64,000 nt of DNA from Schinkia azotoformans LMG 9581. Its GTDB lineage: Bacteria > Bacillota > Bacilli > Bacillales > Bacillaceae_J. Both the position numbers and the translations under genes were made by a program. Numbering within the stretch: the stretch's first letter is position 1; every line of letters begins with the position of its first letter. The DNA is taken from positions 1 through 64,000 of the forward strand of contig NZ_AJLR01000116.1 of NCBI RefSeq assembly GCF_000307855.1, read 5' to 3'. The notes under the pieces are model-generated. The model saw only the letters and a program-made list of their open reading frames with translations. It was not told the DNA's origin and searched no databases. This document shows, piece after piece, positions 23,707 to 33,090 of the stretch.

Positions 23707-24591
23707 TTATTCATTTAAAAAGGTAACCATTTCATTTACTAATTGATCGAGGCCATCTACCAATGGGGAATGACCACAGTTTCGCAAAACCTTTAGTGTT
23801 GCATTTTCACCTAGGTCTTCGACTATTTCTTTTGTCATTTTCTCAGAAACGACGAGATCATTCTCACCCCATAAAACAAGAGTTGGTACATTAATATTCT
23901 TTGCTTGATTGGTACCTTCGTTTATACCATTTGGCACTCCGCTTATATTGTATAGATTTAAAGCTTGATAGACGTCGACTAAGTTTCTCTGGGTTAACAT
24001 ATCTTCTAGATATTCCTCATACCGAGCCGAATTAGGTTTGTTATTGTTATAAATCACAAAATCCCACATATTACGTAAAAACAATTTATCCCTATTTTGA
24101 TAAGCACATAGGACAGGAATCGCTTTTGTAAAATCTTTTAAGACTTCTTCCTTTTTCGTTAAACGAACTTGTTGTCCAAAGGCATTGACAGAATAAAACG
24201 GATAGCCTCTCGTTGAAGCTGATGCCAACAGGATTATTTTATTTACAGCTTTCGGATAATCTACTGTAAATTGCATTGCCACTGCCCCGCCAGTGGACCA
24301 GCCACAGATAGAAAAGTACTCTAGCGCCAATGCATCTACGAATTGTTTAACATCATCACTAAAATCCTTAATCGTTTCTATTGGTTTATAATAGGTTGAA
24401 ATTCCAAAACCTCGTAAATCAACCGCATATACTTTGAAATTTTCCGGTAATGCTTCCATAACTAAATCCCAATGCTTGGATGAGGTCATATTCCCATGGA
24501 TTAATAAGAGAACACGATCTCCCCCATCCCGCTCTCGATAGCCTAGCGTCTCACCATTTGCCAGCATAACCGTTTTTAAAGAGATTTCCAA
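23707..24591 (-). CDS. Alpha/beta hydrolase
   Basis: A 294-residue alpha/beta-hydrolase-fold enzyme. Oxyanion region LLIHGNMTSS, nucleophile Ser in CGWSTGGA (about residue 99), Asp in WGENDLVV, and catalytic His in NCGHSPLVDG. Candidate roles are thioesterase, C-C hydrolase or esterase acting on the substrate or product of the operon. TTG start with AAAGGAGG nine bases upstream. It follows the permease genes by about 90 bases. Confidence 0.85.
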   Translation of the reverse strand: MEISLKTVMLANGETLGYRERDGGDRVLLLIHGNMTSSKHWDLVMEALPENFKVYAVDLRGFGISTYYKPIETIKDFSDDVKQFVDALALEYFSICGWSTGGAVAMQFTVDYPKAVNKIILLASASTRGYPFYSVNAFGQQVRLTKKEEVLKDFTKAIPVLCAYQNRDKLFLRNMWDFVIYNNNKPNSARYEEYLEDMLTQRNLVDVYQALNLYNISGVPNGINEGTNQAKNINVPTLVLWGENDLVVSEKMTKEIVEDLGENATLKVLRNCGHSPLVDGLDQLVNEMVTFLNE

Positions 24592-24684
24592 TCGTTTAGC
24601 CTCCTTTGCGGATCGTTGTTACACCTAAACATACCTGATATCGGCACTTACCAGCATAACAACATCATCCTTGTTTATTTTTCG

Positions 24685-25734
24685 TCATTTTTTCATCTCC
24701 AAACCAGACTCTTGTTTTGAAACATCATTGCTTGAGTGGGAGGAAGAACCCCTCATTTTTTTCTTCATTTTCCTACCAGCCCACCACTGTCTAGTTGTTC
24801 CAACGATACCTTTCGGGAAAAACATAACAACAAGAATGTAGATGATCCCAAAAATAATCAGCCAGCGTTCGAAAATCCAATGAACCTTTGCCAAATCTTT
24901 TAAACTATGTTGGGCAAACTCTATTAAACCAGACCCAACAATCGCTCCTATTAACGTTCCGACTCCACCGATGATCGTCATCATTAAAGCATCCAAAGTT
25001 ACCTCTATTGAAAAAACAGCCGTATTGACGAAACGAAGACTAATCGCATATAAAACACCACTAAAGCCAGCGATTATACCTGCAATGACATTTGCGATAA
25101 TTTTATAGTGAATAATCCGATACCCTAGTGATTCAACCCGGCGTTCATTTTCACGAATAGCAACTAACACCTTCCCCAGCGGTGAATCTGTAAATCTTTT
25201 TAAAAATAAGTAGGTTAGGATCATACAGATGAGCGCAATTAGGTACAAGGACACTCGATCCTTAAATAAATCCGGAATCGGAAATGTAAAGCCTTCGCCT
25301 CCCATTGTTAGGGAACGCCATTTTTCCGCGAGTACTAATAATAAACCTGCGACAGCAAGTGTCAGCATCGCAAAAAAGTGACTTTTTAAACGAAGAGTCA
25401 AAATACCAATTAATAGACTCAATAAAGTACAAAGCACGACCGCTACGAGGAGCGCTAGCAATACATTAAAATAAGAATCATCCACTTTCCTCATAAAAAT
25501 AGCGATACTATAGTTCCCGATTCCAAAAAACATTGCATGACCGAACGAGACAATTCCGGTATAACCTAATAAAAGGTCATAGCTCATTGCAAAAATCGCG
25601 AAAATAAACACATTTGTCATCACCACAAGGCCGGTTCGGGAATTATAGACAAATGGCATAATAATTAGACATAAGGAGATCAGTATTAAAAACAAATTAT
25701 ATTTCGAACCTTTAGCTGTAAGTAATTTGTTCAT
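24685..25734 (-). CDS. livM: LivM-type branched-chain amino acid ABC permease
   Basis: A 349-residue membrane protein with about nine helices and the LivM signature (LLGYTGIVSFGHAMFFGIGNY, MTIIGGVGTLIGAIVGSG). The last 35 residues are charged and Ser-rich. Its ATG overlaps the stop of the LivH-type gene (ATGA), so translation is coupled. With LivH, LivF, LivG and the lipoprotein it forms a complete HAAT-family importer. In this operon the substrate is more likely an organic acid than leucine; that is inference. Confidence 0.85.
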   Translation of the reverse strand: MNKLLTAKGSKYNLFLILISLCLIIMPFVYNSRTGLVVMTNVFIFAIFAMSYDLLLGYTGIVSFGHAMFFGIGNYSIAIFMRKVDDSYFNVLLALLVAVVLCTLLSLLIGILTLRLKSHFFAMLTLAVAGLLLVLAEKWRSLTMGGEGFTFPIPDLFKDRVSLYLIALICMILTYLFLKRFTDSPLGKVLVAIRENERRVESLGYRIIHYKIIANVIAGIIAGFSGVLYAISLRFVNTAVFSIEVTLDALMMTIIGGVGTLIGAIVGSGLIEFAQHSLKDLAKVHWIFERWLIIFGIIYILVVMFFPKGIVGTTRQWWAGRKMKKKMRGSSSHSSNDVSKQESGLEMKK

Positions 25735-26603
25735 TGCTTCACCACCTCTTCCGACCCTAGCAATCCGGATGGTTTAAAAATTAAAATAATCAGCATAATT
25801 AACATATTCACTGCAACAGCAAGGTCAGGTACAAAATAAGCCGCATACGCTCCTAAAATCCCAACTAAAACAGCTGCCATTGCTGAGCCGAGAACACTAC
25901 CCATCCCACCAATGATGACCACAATAAACGCTAAAATCCCGTATTCCAATCCGATCTCAGCATGGATAACACCCGAATATGGACCAAGTAAAATACCAGC
26001 CAAACCGGCCATTGCCGCACCCAATATGAACACAAATAAAAATATTTTCCTAATATCAATTCCTAATGCCTGGACCATTTCCTTATTCATAACACCGGCT
26101 CGCACGATCAAACCAAGCTTTGTTTTATTAAGTAAAAATAACAGCCCGCCAAAAACAATAAAACCGACAAGGATAATAAAAATCCGATATTTGATGATAA
26201 TAATATCACCAAATTCCCAGCTGCCGTTCAAAAAGGGAGGAACCTTAGCTTCAATGATATTGGGACCCCATACTACTTTTACAAGCTCGCCCATGACAAG
26301 CATAGCGCCCAATGTAATCAAAATTTGTTGAATGTGGTTTCCATAGACTGGCTTTATAATAAAGCGCTCTAATAAATAGCCCAAAAGAGCCCCGCTTATA
26401 ATTGCTGCTATCATACCAATTACGAAGTTGTTTGTTTCTCCATAGGTCCAAATCCCAACATAGGCTCCCCATAAAAACAATGCACCATGGGCAAAATTCA
26501 AAACATCCATCAAACCGAAAATTAACGTTAATCCAGCAGCTAAAAGAAAAATAAGCATTCCTGTTGCTAATCCGTTAATCGTGATATTTACCAAGATATC
26601 CAA
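25731..26603 (-). CDS. livH: LivH-type branched-chain amino acid ABC permease
   Basis: A 290-residue membrane protein with LivH features: LTLIFGLMDVLNFAHGALF near the N-terminus and VIIGGMGSVLGSAMAAVLVG late. The TTG at 26603 is nine bases after AGGAGG and is preferred; the TTG at 26612 directly abuts that site. It pairs with LivM as the membrane channel of the importer. Confidence 0.85.
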   Translation of the reverse strand: MDILVNITINGLATGMLIFLLAAGLTLIFGLMDVLNFAHGALFLWGAYVGIWTYGETNNFVIGMIAAIISGALLGYLLERFIIKPVYGNHIQQILITLGAMLVMGELVKVVWGPNIIEAKVPPFLNGSWEFGDIIIIKYRIFIILVGFIVFGGLLFLLNKTKLGLIVRAGVMNKEMVQALGIDIRKIFLFVFILGAAMAGLAGILLGPYSGVIHAEIGLEYGILAFIVVIIGGMGSVLGSAMAAVLVGILGAYAAYFVPDLAVAVNMLIMLIILIFKPSGLLGSEEVVKQ

Positions 26604-26626
26604 TCCAGCCAACCTCCTTTCTACAC

Positions 26627-27331
26627 CTAAGCAATTCCGAGGTACTTCTCGCGGAGCTCTTTATTTTCTTTTAATTCCTGCATCATCCCGTGGTGAACGG
26701 TTCTGCCATCGTCGATTAGATAAAAACGGTCGCCAATCGTACTTGCCATAATAAAGTTTTGTTCCACTAACACTACCGTTGTATTTTTCTTCATTTCGTT
26801 AATTGACTCCATCACCTTCTCCACAATAATCGGAGCCAACCCTTTGCTAGGTTCATCGATTAACAGTAGCTCATTTTCGTTCACATAGGCTCGTGCTATC
26901 GATAGCATTTGTTTTTGTCCGCCGCTTAAATACCCACCTTTTTTCTTCCAAAATGTTTTTAAATCTGGAAAAAGATTTAAAATGTAGTTCAGACGATCCT
27001 CTGTTTCCTCATCCTTTTTCTTCATTGCAACTTTCATGTTTTCTTCGACGGTTAATCCATTAAAAATACCTTGATCCTCTGGTACATAGCCAATTCCTTT
27101 ATTAGAAATCCTTGGTGTATTCCATTGTTGGATTTGTTCTCCTTTGAACGATATCACACCTCTAGATACAGGATTCAATCCCATAATTGAACGCAGAGTG
27201 GTTGTTTTTCCGGCTCCATTTCTCCCAAGTAAAACAGTCACTTCGCCCGCTTCCACTTCAAAGGACACACCTTGTAAAATATGATATTGCTGGATATGTG
27301 TATGAATTTCATCTACTTTAAGTAGCGACAT
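26627..27331 (-). CDS. livF: LivF-type ABC transporter ATPase
   Basis: A 234-residue ATPase with Walker A GRNGAGKTT, signature LSGGQKQML, Walker B LLLIDEPSKGL and the switch His region EQNF. The ATG at 27331 lies inside the end of the LivG gene (14-base overlap) with GGGAGG nine bases upstream. It energises the HAAT importer together with LivG. Confidence 0.88.
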   Translation of the reverse strand: MSLLKVDEIHTHIQQYHILQGVSFEVEAGEVTVLLGRNGAGKTTTLRSIMGLNPVSRGVISFKGEQIQQWNTPRISNKGIGYVPEDQGIFNGLTVEENMKVAMKKKDEETEDRLNYILNLFPDLKTFWKKKGGYLSGGQKQMLSIARAYVNENELLLIDEPSKGLAPIIVEKVMESINEMKKNTTVVLVEQNFIMASTIGDRFYLIDDGRTVHHGMMQELKENKELREKYLGIA

Positions 27332-28082
27332 CGTACAAACCTCCCAAATAAGCAGACTGGACCTGTTCATTATTCATAATATATTCAGGCACCCCGTCCG
27401 CTAACAGCCTTCCATTAAAAAGCACCATGATGCTATCTGATAAATCTAGAACCATATCGATCTTGTGTTCAATTAATAAAATCGTTCGATTTCTTTGTTC
27501 TTTAATATTTTGGATCACCTCTAATATTTTCGGGACCTCCTCCAGTGACATTCCAGCAGTAGGCTCATCTAATAATAGAAGCTCAGTATTTAACGCTAAA
27601 AGCATAGCGATCTCTAGCTTTCTTTTTTCTCCATGGGCAAGATTCATCGCTAGCTCATTCGCTTTATTATCTAAAAGGACAAGCTGAAGCAACTCATCTG
27701 CTTTCTTATTAATTTCCTTGAATTTTCGAAAATGAGAAAACATGTTATAGCGAATACCAGCTTCAGACTGCACTGCAAGACGTACATTTTCATGACATGT
27801 TAAATTTGGGAAGACGTTAGTAATTTGAAAGGAGCGACCAATGCCAAGGCGTGTACGGTAGGTTGGGGATAGATTGGTTATCTCTTTTCCATTAAATATA
27901 ACCTTTCCATTTGTCGGTTTTAATTGTCCACTTAATAAATTGAAAAACGTTGTTTTACCTGCGCCATTCGGACCGATGATGGACTTTAGTTTATTTTTTT
28001 CCACTTTAATCGTTACATCATGGACAGCGACATGACCGCCAAAGGCGATTGTAAGATTTTTAGTTTCAAGGATCGAATCCAT
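27318..28082 (-). CDS. livG: LivG-type ABC transporter ATPase
   Basis: A 254-residue ATPase: Walker A GPNGAGKTTFF, family-specific signature AHGEKRKLEIAM, Walker B LLLLDEPTAGMS and switch EHKIDMV. The ATG at 28082 has AAAGG 12 bases upstream; an ATG at 28094 abuts the site. It follows the binding-protein gene by about 70 bases. Confidence 0.88.
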   Translation of the reverse strand: MDSILETKNLTIAFGGHVAVHDVTIKVEKNKLKSIIGPNGAGKTTFFNLLSGQLKPTNGKVIFNGKEITNLSPTYRTRLGIGRSFQITNVFPNLTCHENVRLAVQSEAGIRYNMFSHFRKFKEINKKADELLQLVLLDNKANELAMNLAHGEKRKLEIAMLLALNTELLLLDEPTAGMSLEEVPKILEVIQNIKEQRNRTILLIEHKIDMVLDLSDSIMVLFNGRLLADGVPEYIMNNEQVQSAYLGGLYDVAT

Positions 28083-28151
28083 ATTTTTCACCATCCTTTA
28101 TTTTAAGTGGGAGGACACCACGGCCCTCCCTTTATGCAAGGTCAATTCTTA

Positions 28152-29423
28152 TTAATTTTGAATTGGTGGTGCGGTTTCTTCTGGTGAGAGCTCTCTAATG
28201 AATACCGGTACCGGATAATCAAAGCCATCTTTTTTCTCAAGTTTGATGGCATATAATGTTTGTAATGCTTGATGATCATCTGGTCTGAACGTCATCGTTC
28301 CTTTTGGTGTTTCAAATGACATTCCTTCCATTGTATTTATTAAAGTATCAGCATTAGCGTCGCCGTTCGTTGCTTTAAGCGCTTCCACAATTGCGATCGC
28401 AGCCGTCATACCACCTGGAGTAAATAAATCAGGTGTTTCACCATTAAAACGTTTTTGATGTTCTTCCACTAACCAATCATTCACTTCATTTTTAGGTAAT
28501 GTATAATGGTAAACTGTAAAACCTTCCATTCCTACTGCATCCTGCATAGTTTTTAAGGCCGCTATATCTGGAGCGCCTGTTGAAAGCTTGATTCCTTTTT
28601 CTTGAACCTTCATATCTGATAATTGTTTCCATGGCGGATTAGCACCAGCCCAAATAACGTATAAATAATCTGGTTTTGTATCAATAATTCGTTGAATATT
28701 AGAAGTAAAATCGACTGAATCAGGTGCAGCATATTCTTCAACTGCGACCTTAGCACCTAAATCTGCTGCCGCAGTTTTAAACGCTGCTACTCCATCCCGG
28801 CCAAATGCAGAGTCCGGAGCCAATGTTGCAATCGTCACACCTTCTTTTGCAATCGCTGCCGCTCCTGCAACTGCATCCTGTGAAGAATTGCGAGCTGTGC
28901 GGAAAATATATTTATTCCAGTTTGCTCCTGTAATTGAATCCGCAACGGCCGGTTCAACTATCATTATTTTTTCGTATTCTTCTGCTAACGGGAGTACGGC
29001 TAAAGTATCACCAGAAGAGCTGGAACCAACGATAAAATCTGCCCCTTCATCTAATAGCTTTGTAGCTTTTTGAACAGCGACATCTGGCTTAGTCTCAGTA
29101 TCTTCTACAACAAATTCAATCTTTTTCCCAGCGACCTCCATTGTTCCATTTGTAGCGTAATCCAATCCTAGTTCAAAGCCTTTCAATGTTTGTTTTCCAT
29201 ACGCCTCTAACGCTCCTGTTAAAGAAGCAAGAACTCCTATTTTGATCGTTCCTTTTTCATCAGACCTTCCGTTTTTATCATTGCTGCTGCTCGGCTCACT
29301 TTGATCGCTGTTCGTGCCCGAATTTTTACCTCCTGTTGAATTGGAACCACACGCTGTAACGAAAAGCATCATCACGATCATCAACATTCCTAGCCAACCA
29401 AACGCTCTCCCCTTACGTTTCAT
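28152..29423 (-). CDS. LivK-type substrate-binding lipoprotein
   Basis: A 423-residue extracytoplasmic binding protein. The signal peptide ends with lipobox FVTAC, so it is lipid-anchored, followed by a Ser/Asn/Gly-rich linker. The periplasmic-binding fold (IKIGVLASLTGALEAYGKQTL ... VGSSSSGDTLAVLP) matches the branched-chain amino acid / amide / urea binding family (Peripla_BP_6). Next to acyl-CoA ligases such proteins often bind aromatic or short-chain acids. RBS AGGAGG precedes the ATG. Confidence 0.87.
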   Translation of the reverse strand: MKRKGRAFGWLGMLMIVMMLFVTACGSNSTGGKNSGTNSDQSEPSSSNDKNGRSDEKGTIKIGVLASLTGALEAYGKQTLKGFELGLDYATNGTMEVAGKKIEFVVEDTETKPDVAVQKATKLLDEGADFIVGSSSSGDTLAVLPLAEEYEKIMIVEPAVADSITGANWNKYIFRTARNSSQDAVAGAAAIAKEGVTIATLAPDSAFGRDGVAAFKTAAADLGAKVAVEEYAAPDSVDFTSNIQRIIDTKPDYLYVIWAGANPPWKQLSDMKVQEKGIKLSTGAPDIAALKTMQDAVGMEGFTVYHYTLPKNEVNDWLVEEHQKRFNGETPDLFTPGGMTAAIAIVEALKATNGDANADTLINTMEGMSFETPKGTMTFRPDDHQALQTLYAIKLEKKDGFDYPVPVFIRELSPEETAPPIQN

Positions 29424-29459
29424 TTCACATTCCTCCTTAATTTTTGCTAAAAAACAACT

Positions 29460-29488
29460 GGGACGGAGTTCCCGACCCTGTGGCTCAT
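29460..29488. repeat. REP-like repeat, half copy
   Basis: GGGACGGAGTTCCCGACCC followed by TGTGGCTCA, the same 28-base arm as in the copies at 23677 and 42515, in the gap between the KAS III-like and LivK genes. The opposite arm is absent. Confidence 0.6.
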
Positions 29489-29498
29489 CAGATCAGAG

Positions 29499-30500
29499 TT
29501 ATCCCCATTGAATGGCGGTTGCGGCCCATGTATATCCAGTTCCTGCGCTAACAGCGACGACTAAATCCCCAGCATTAAGCTGCTTTTTCAGTTGTGCAAT
29601 ATGGAGGCCAATACAAGGATCAAGTGCAGACATATGCCCATAATGATCCAAATAGATGGATTGCTCTTCGGGTAGCCCTAACTGCTTCAGCAATTCCTGA
29701 TGCATCGATTTTTTAGTGTGAAGAGGCAGCAATAAATCAATATCTTCCAACTTATAGCCGCTTTTTTGAACGGCTTTGTTTACTACCTTTACAAAGTTTG
29801 GAACACTCACCAAGTCTAACCTTTCTTTCATATCCTGCGGATCAGTCACATCTAAATAATGAAGTCTATTTTTAATAGAATTTCCTGAAGAATGAAGTAC
29901 AGAACCTCCCGCTGGAATTTTTACATCATCGTGAAAGGAGCCATCCGTTATAATACTCGACCCTAATGGGCGGTTTTTCCCATTTCTTCCAATTAAGGCA
30001 GCCGCACCCCCATCTGCGAAATTAAACATAAATCTTGATCTATGATTCTCGTAATCTATAAGGTAAGATTCCTTACATCCTCCTACTAGTAGAATGTTCC
30101 GAATGGATTCATCAGACACCAACATATCCTTTGCAACCTTTAACGCTATTGGGAAACACGAGCTTACATTCATCAATTCAAACGCATAGGCATTTTTGGC
30201 TCCTAATTCGTGTTGAATTTTAGCAGCACATGGCCATACATCATAATCCTTAAAGGGACTGCCAAAATAAATAATCACATCAATCTCTAATGGATCAATC
30301 TTGGTTAAAATCGGCCGCGCCGCTTCAATCGCCATGTCTGAAGCATGCAGATTTGCGTTGGAAACATGTTTTTGATAAAGCCCGAATTTATTAATAATAA
30401 CGTCTTCTGGAATACCGGTTTTCAGCTCTAAATCCTTTGCTGTTTCAATGTTTTCCGGAAAGAAAATACCGGTTGCTGTGATGCCAATGTTTTCAATCAT
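29499..30500 (-). CDS. KAS III-like beta-ketoacyl synthase family protein with altered triad
   Basis: A 333-residue thiolase-fold protein of the FabH/KAS III type. The nucleophile Cys115 lies in NVSSCFPIAL and His261 in LPLHTKK. Where FabH has the catalytic Asn in GNTS, this protein has His289 (GHMS). Gly-rich end VSAGTGYTWAA is typical. It overlaps the upstream ligase gene by eight bases (ATGATTGA), so they are coupled. It may condense or transfer the acyl group made by the ligase rather than serve bulk fatty acid synthesis. Family sure, reaction uncertain. Confidence 0.8.
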   Translation of the reverse strand: MIENIGITATGIFFPENIETAKDLELKTGIPEDVIINKFGLYQKHVSNANLHASDMAIEAARPILTKIDPLEIDVIIYFGSPFKDYDVWPCAAKIQHELGAKNAYAFELMNVSSCFPIALKVAKDMLVSDESIRNILLVGGCKESYLIDYENHRSRFMFNFADGGAAALIGRNGKNRPLGSSIITDGSFHDDVKIPAGGSVLHSSGNSIKNRLHYLDVTDPQDMKERLDLVSVPNFVKVVNKAVQKSGYKLEDIDLLLPLHTKKSMHQELLKQLGLPEEQSIYLDHYGHMSALDPCIGLHIAQLKKQLNAGDLVVAVSAGTGYTWAATAIQWG

Positions 30501-32016
30501 GATGCCAGCTCCTTGTATATTGTTTTTTAATTAACGCTTTATCGATTTTTCCTGTTGCGTTTTTAGGTAAAGCGTTTACAAAATAAACGTCCTTTGGAAC
30601 CTTGTATTTGGCCAAATACTGTCTACAATACTCTTGAATTTCTTTTTTCGTTAGGGTTGATCCTTCATGTAAAGCAATAATAGCGATTGGAATCTCTCCC
30701 CATCTGTCATCGGGAACTCCAATAACAGCTGTTTCCTGTACTTGCTTCAGTTTTGCGATGGCCTGCTCTATTTCAAGAGGATAAATATTTTCCCCGCCCG
30801 AAATAATCATTTCTTTTTTTCTACCAGCGATGTAGACAAAGCCATCTTGGTCTTTTTTTACTAAATCTCCGGTCAAAAACCACCCATCTTTAAATGAAGC
30901 TGCCGTTTCCTTTGGCAAATTCCAATATTTTTTAAAAACATTTGGCCCTTTTACCCAAAGTTCACCAACCTCATCTGGGGCAACGTCCCTATCTAAATGA
31001 TCTACAACTCTTATCTCTGTAAACATCGCTGCTTTACCGATTGAACCTTTAGATTCTAAGTAATTATCCTTTGTTTGCAAAAACACGGTTGGAGACGTTT
31101 CCGTCATCCCGAAGCCTTGCCCAAACGGCAGGCCTTTATCAGTAAAAAATGAAATGAGTTCCAGCGGACATGGAGCGCCACCACTATAAAACCATCTGAC
31201 AGATGTTAAATCGGTATGATTAAAATTAGGATCTTTTCGGATAGAATCATAAATAGTAGGAACACCCATTATAAGCGTTATCCGATATTGCTCAATCAGT
31301 TTTAAGACTCGCGAAGTGTCAAATTTGGAAGGAATAACGACGGTTCCACCCATAAATAATACCGGCAATGAAAAAAGCCCAATCCCGCCAATATGAAATA
31401 ATGGGAGTAGTGTAAGGGTAACGTCGTTGGATGTAATATCTAAAGATAATTGATTGTTTAAAGCATTCCAAAACATATTTTCTTGTGTTAAAACGGCCCC
31501 CTTTGGTCGGCCAGTTGTCCCAGATGTATAACAGATGATGAAAGGTAAGCTGCCATCTACTTCCGGTAAGGAAGCTTCCTCACGTTGAGTTGTTTGGACT
31601 AGTTCCTGTAAAGACTTTACCCCCGCATCAAGCAACATAACGGAAGTGATCTTTGTTCTATCGAGAATATTTTTCCCCAAGTCTTCAAACTCTTTCCCGA
31701 TTATGAATGCTGTCGTTTGACTGTCATTCATTTGAAAAGCTAATTCAGTTGCTGTTAAACGTGTATTTAATGGTACTATAATACTTCCAATCTTCGCAGC
31801 TGCAAATAAAATCATCACATATTCAATCCCATTGGGGAGTAGAAGACCCAGTCGATCGCCTTTTTTTAGCAATAATCTTTCCTGTAAGCACTGCGCAATT
31901 ACATTAATGTTTTCTGACATTTGCTTGTACGTAACCCGATCATTTTCACCAATTAGGGCAAGTTTATTAGGGGCAAGTTGCGCTCTTTTCTCAATCCAAT
32001 AATGGATACCCTCCAA
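30493..32016 (-). CDS. Acyl-CoA synthetase (AMP-forming ligase), first copy
   Basis: A 507-residue class I adenylate-forming enzyme: YTSGTTGRPKG, GFGMTETSPT, GWFLTGDLVKKD, GGENIYPLEIEQ and NATGKIDKAL with the catalytic Lys. The TTG at 32016 is taken as start because AAGGAG is eight bases upstream; a GTG at 32025 abuts that site. It begins six bases after the regulator stop. It probably activates the imported acid with CoA. Broadly similar in sequence to the second ligase of the operon, so substrates may differ in detail. Confidence 0.88.
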   Translation of the reverse strand: MEGIHYWIEKRAQLAPNKLALIGENDRVTYKQMSENINVIAQCLQERLLLKKGDRLGLLLPNGIEYVMILFAAAKIGSIIVPLNTRLTATELAFQMNDSQTTAFIIGKEFEDLGKNILDRTKITSVMLLDAGVKSLQELVQTTQREEASLPEVDGSLPFIICYTSGTTGRPKGAVLTQENMFWNALNNQLSLDITSNDVTLTLLPLFHIGGIGLFSLPVLFMGGTVVIPSKFDTSRVLKLIEQYRITLIMGVPTIYDSIRKDPNFNHTDLTSVRWFYSGGAPCPLELISFFTDKGLPFGQGFGMTETSPTVFLQTKDNYLESKGSIGKAAMFTEIRVVDHLDRDVAPDEVGELWVKGPNVFKKYWNLPKETAASFKDGWFLTGDLVKKDQDGFVYIAGRKKEMIISGGENIYPLEIEQAIAKLKQVQETAVIGVPDDRWGEIPIAIIALHEGSTLTKKEIQEYCRQYLAKYKVPKDVYFVNALPKNATGKIDKALIKKQYTRSWHHD

Positions 32017-32021
32017 CTTTT

Positions 32022-32660
32022 TCACTCCTTTTTATTTCCAGTTATTCCATGGAAGATGATTCCCATCACATCCTCGAAAACAGGTTCAGGTACATCCGCA
32101 TTGTCCCAATATACCCAGCGCATTCCGATAAATTGACTAATCCCCATCAAACTATAGGCAATCGTTTCGGGGTCAAGATCAATCAAACTATCATCATTTT
32201 TTGCGGCTTCCTTTAATTCTCTGATATAACCTTCAGCAAGTCTTTGATAATAGCTGCGGTATAAATTTTCATCTACGAGAAGAACTTGTTGCACAATACT
32301 ATAAAGGTTGCGATGTTCTTTTACCCAAGAGAAAAATGTTCGAAATCCTATCCGAAGCACCTGCTGGTAATCTTTGACCCCGCCAATTTCGCCCTTTATT
32401 TTACTGCGAAAATCCTTACTCATTTGCGTAATCAATTCTTCAAAAATGGCATACTTTGATGGGAAGTAAATGTAAAAAGTTCCTTGGGCAACCGATGCTT
32501 CTTTCGTTATATCAACAATCGAAGCTTGAAAATAACCTGTTTCTCCAAAAACCTTCTCAGCAGCAACGAGCAGCTTCTGTCTTGTTTTATTGCCTCTTTT
32601 TGTAAGGGGTGCTTTTACTTTTTTATTGGCATTTTCCTCTGAATATGAAATATGAATCAC
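32022..32660 (-). CDS. TetR/AcrR-family transcriptional regulator
   Basis: A 212-residue regulator. The N-terminal helix-turn-helix domain (residues about 20-65: RQKLLVAAEKVFGETGYFQAS, then VAQGTFYIYFPSK) is typical TetR; the C-terminal domain would bind an effector, likely an acyl-CoA by analogy to FadR-type TetR proteins. First gene of the operon, likely autoregulated. A long palindrome sits 50 bases upstream of its start and is the candidate operator. Confidence 0.85.
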   Translation of the reverse strand: MIHISYSEENANKKVKAPLTKRGNKTRQKLLVAAEKVFGETGYFQASIVDITKEASVAQGTFYIYFPSKYAIFEELITQMSKDFRSKIKGEIGGVKDYQQVLRIGFRTFFSWVKEHRNLYSIVQQVLLVDENLYRSYYQRLAEGYIRELKEAAKNDDSLIDLDPETIAYSLMGISQFIGMRWVYWDNADVPEPVFEDVMGIIFHGITGNKKE

Positions 32661-32710
32661 CTCTCATATTTAGATTATTATGGATTGGCTAAAAAAATGT
32701 TTAAAAACAT

Positions 32711-32745
32711 AAATAAGGTAATGGAAATTTTCCACTACCTTATTT
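32711..32745. promoter_or_regulatory. 35-bp palindrome, candidate TetR operator
   Basis: Centred at 32728: AAATAAGGTA, TGGAAA, one central base, TTTCCA, TACCTTATTT, with 16 of 17 base pairs symmetric. It lies between divergent genes, so a terminator role is unlikely. The inner 13 bases alone form a perfect odd palindrome. Confidence 0.5.
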
Positions 32746-33090
32746 AAACTTATACGAAAGGAATTTGAGGTGGAAGAAATCTTAAATGAATAAACGTAAG
32801 TGGATAGTCGATGGCTTGGGAAAGCTTATTTATCAATTTGGGCCGTAATACATAGATAGCTCTAAAAATGGGCGGAGTAAATTTTGTTCTTATAATTTGG
32901 AAGCTTCATTTTCATCACTGTAGATTACCTCCTAATAAATTAATATGTGGGAATAGCCGTTTCATCCGTTTTTTGTTATTAAAATATTATGCAATGTCGC
33001 AACAAAGAATTATTTTTTGTAGTATAATTTGTACTATTACAAATAATGAAATGTTAATAATCTAATAAAATTATAAAAAGGAGAGCTTTC
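32746..33090. other. Intergenic stretch before the molybdopterin gene
   Basis: AT-rich. It holds a TATAAT at about 33023 within a small inverted repeat (GTAGTA ... TACTAT) that may belong to the promoter of the gene at 33091, and a 20-codon frame at 32785 that is probably chance. No RNA or conserved gene was recognised. Confidence 0.4.

Noticed and set aside
32868-33065. 65-codon frame upstream of the molybdopterin gene
   Set aside because: No ribosome site, AT-driven composition, lies in a promoter region.
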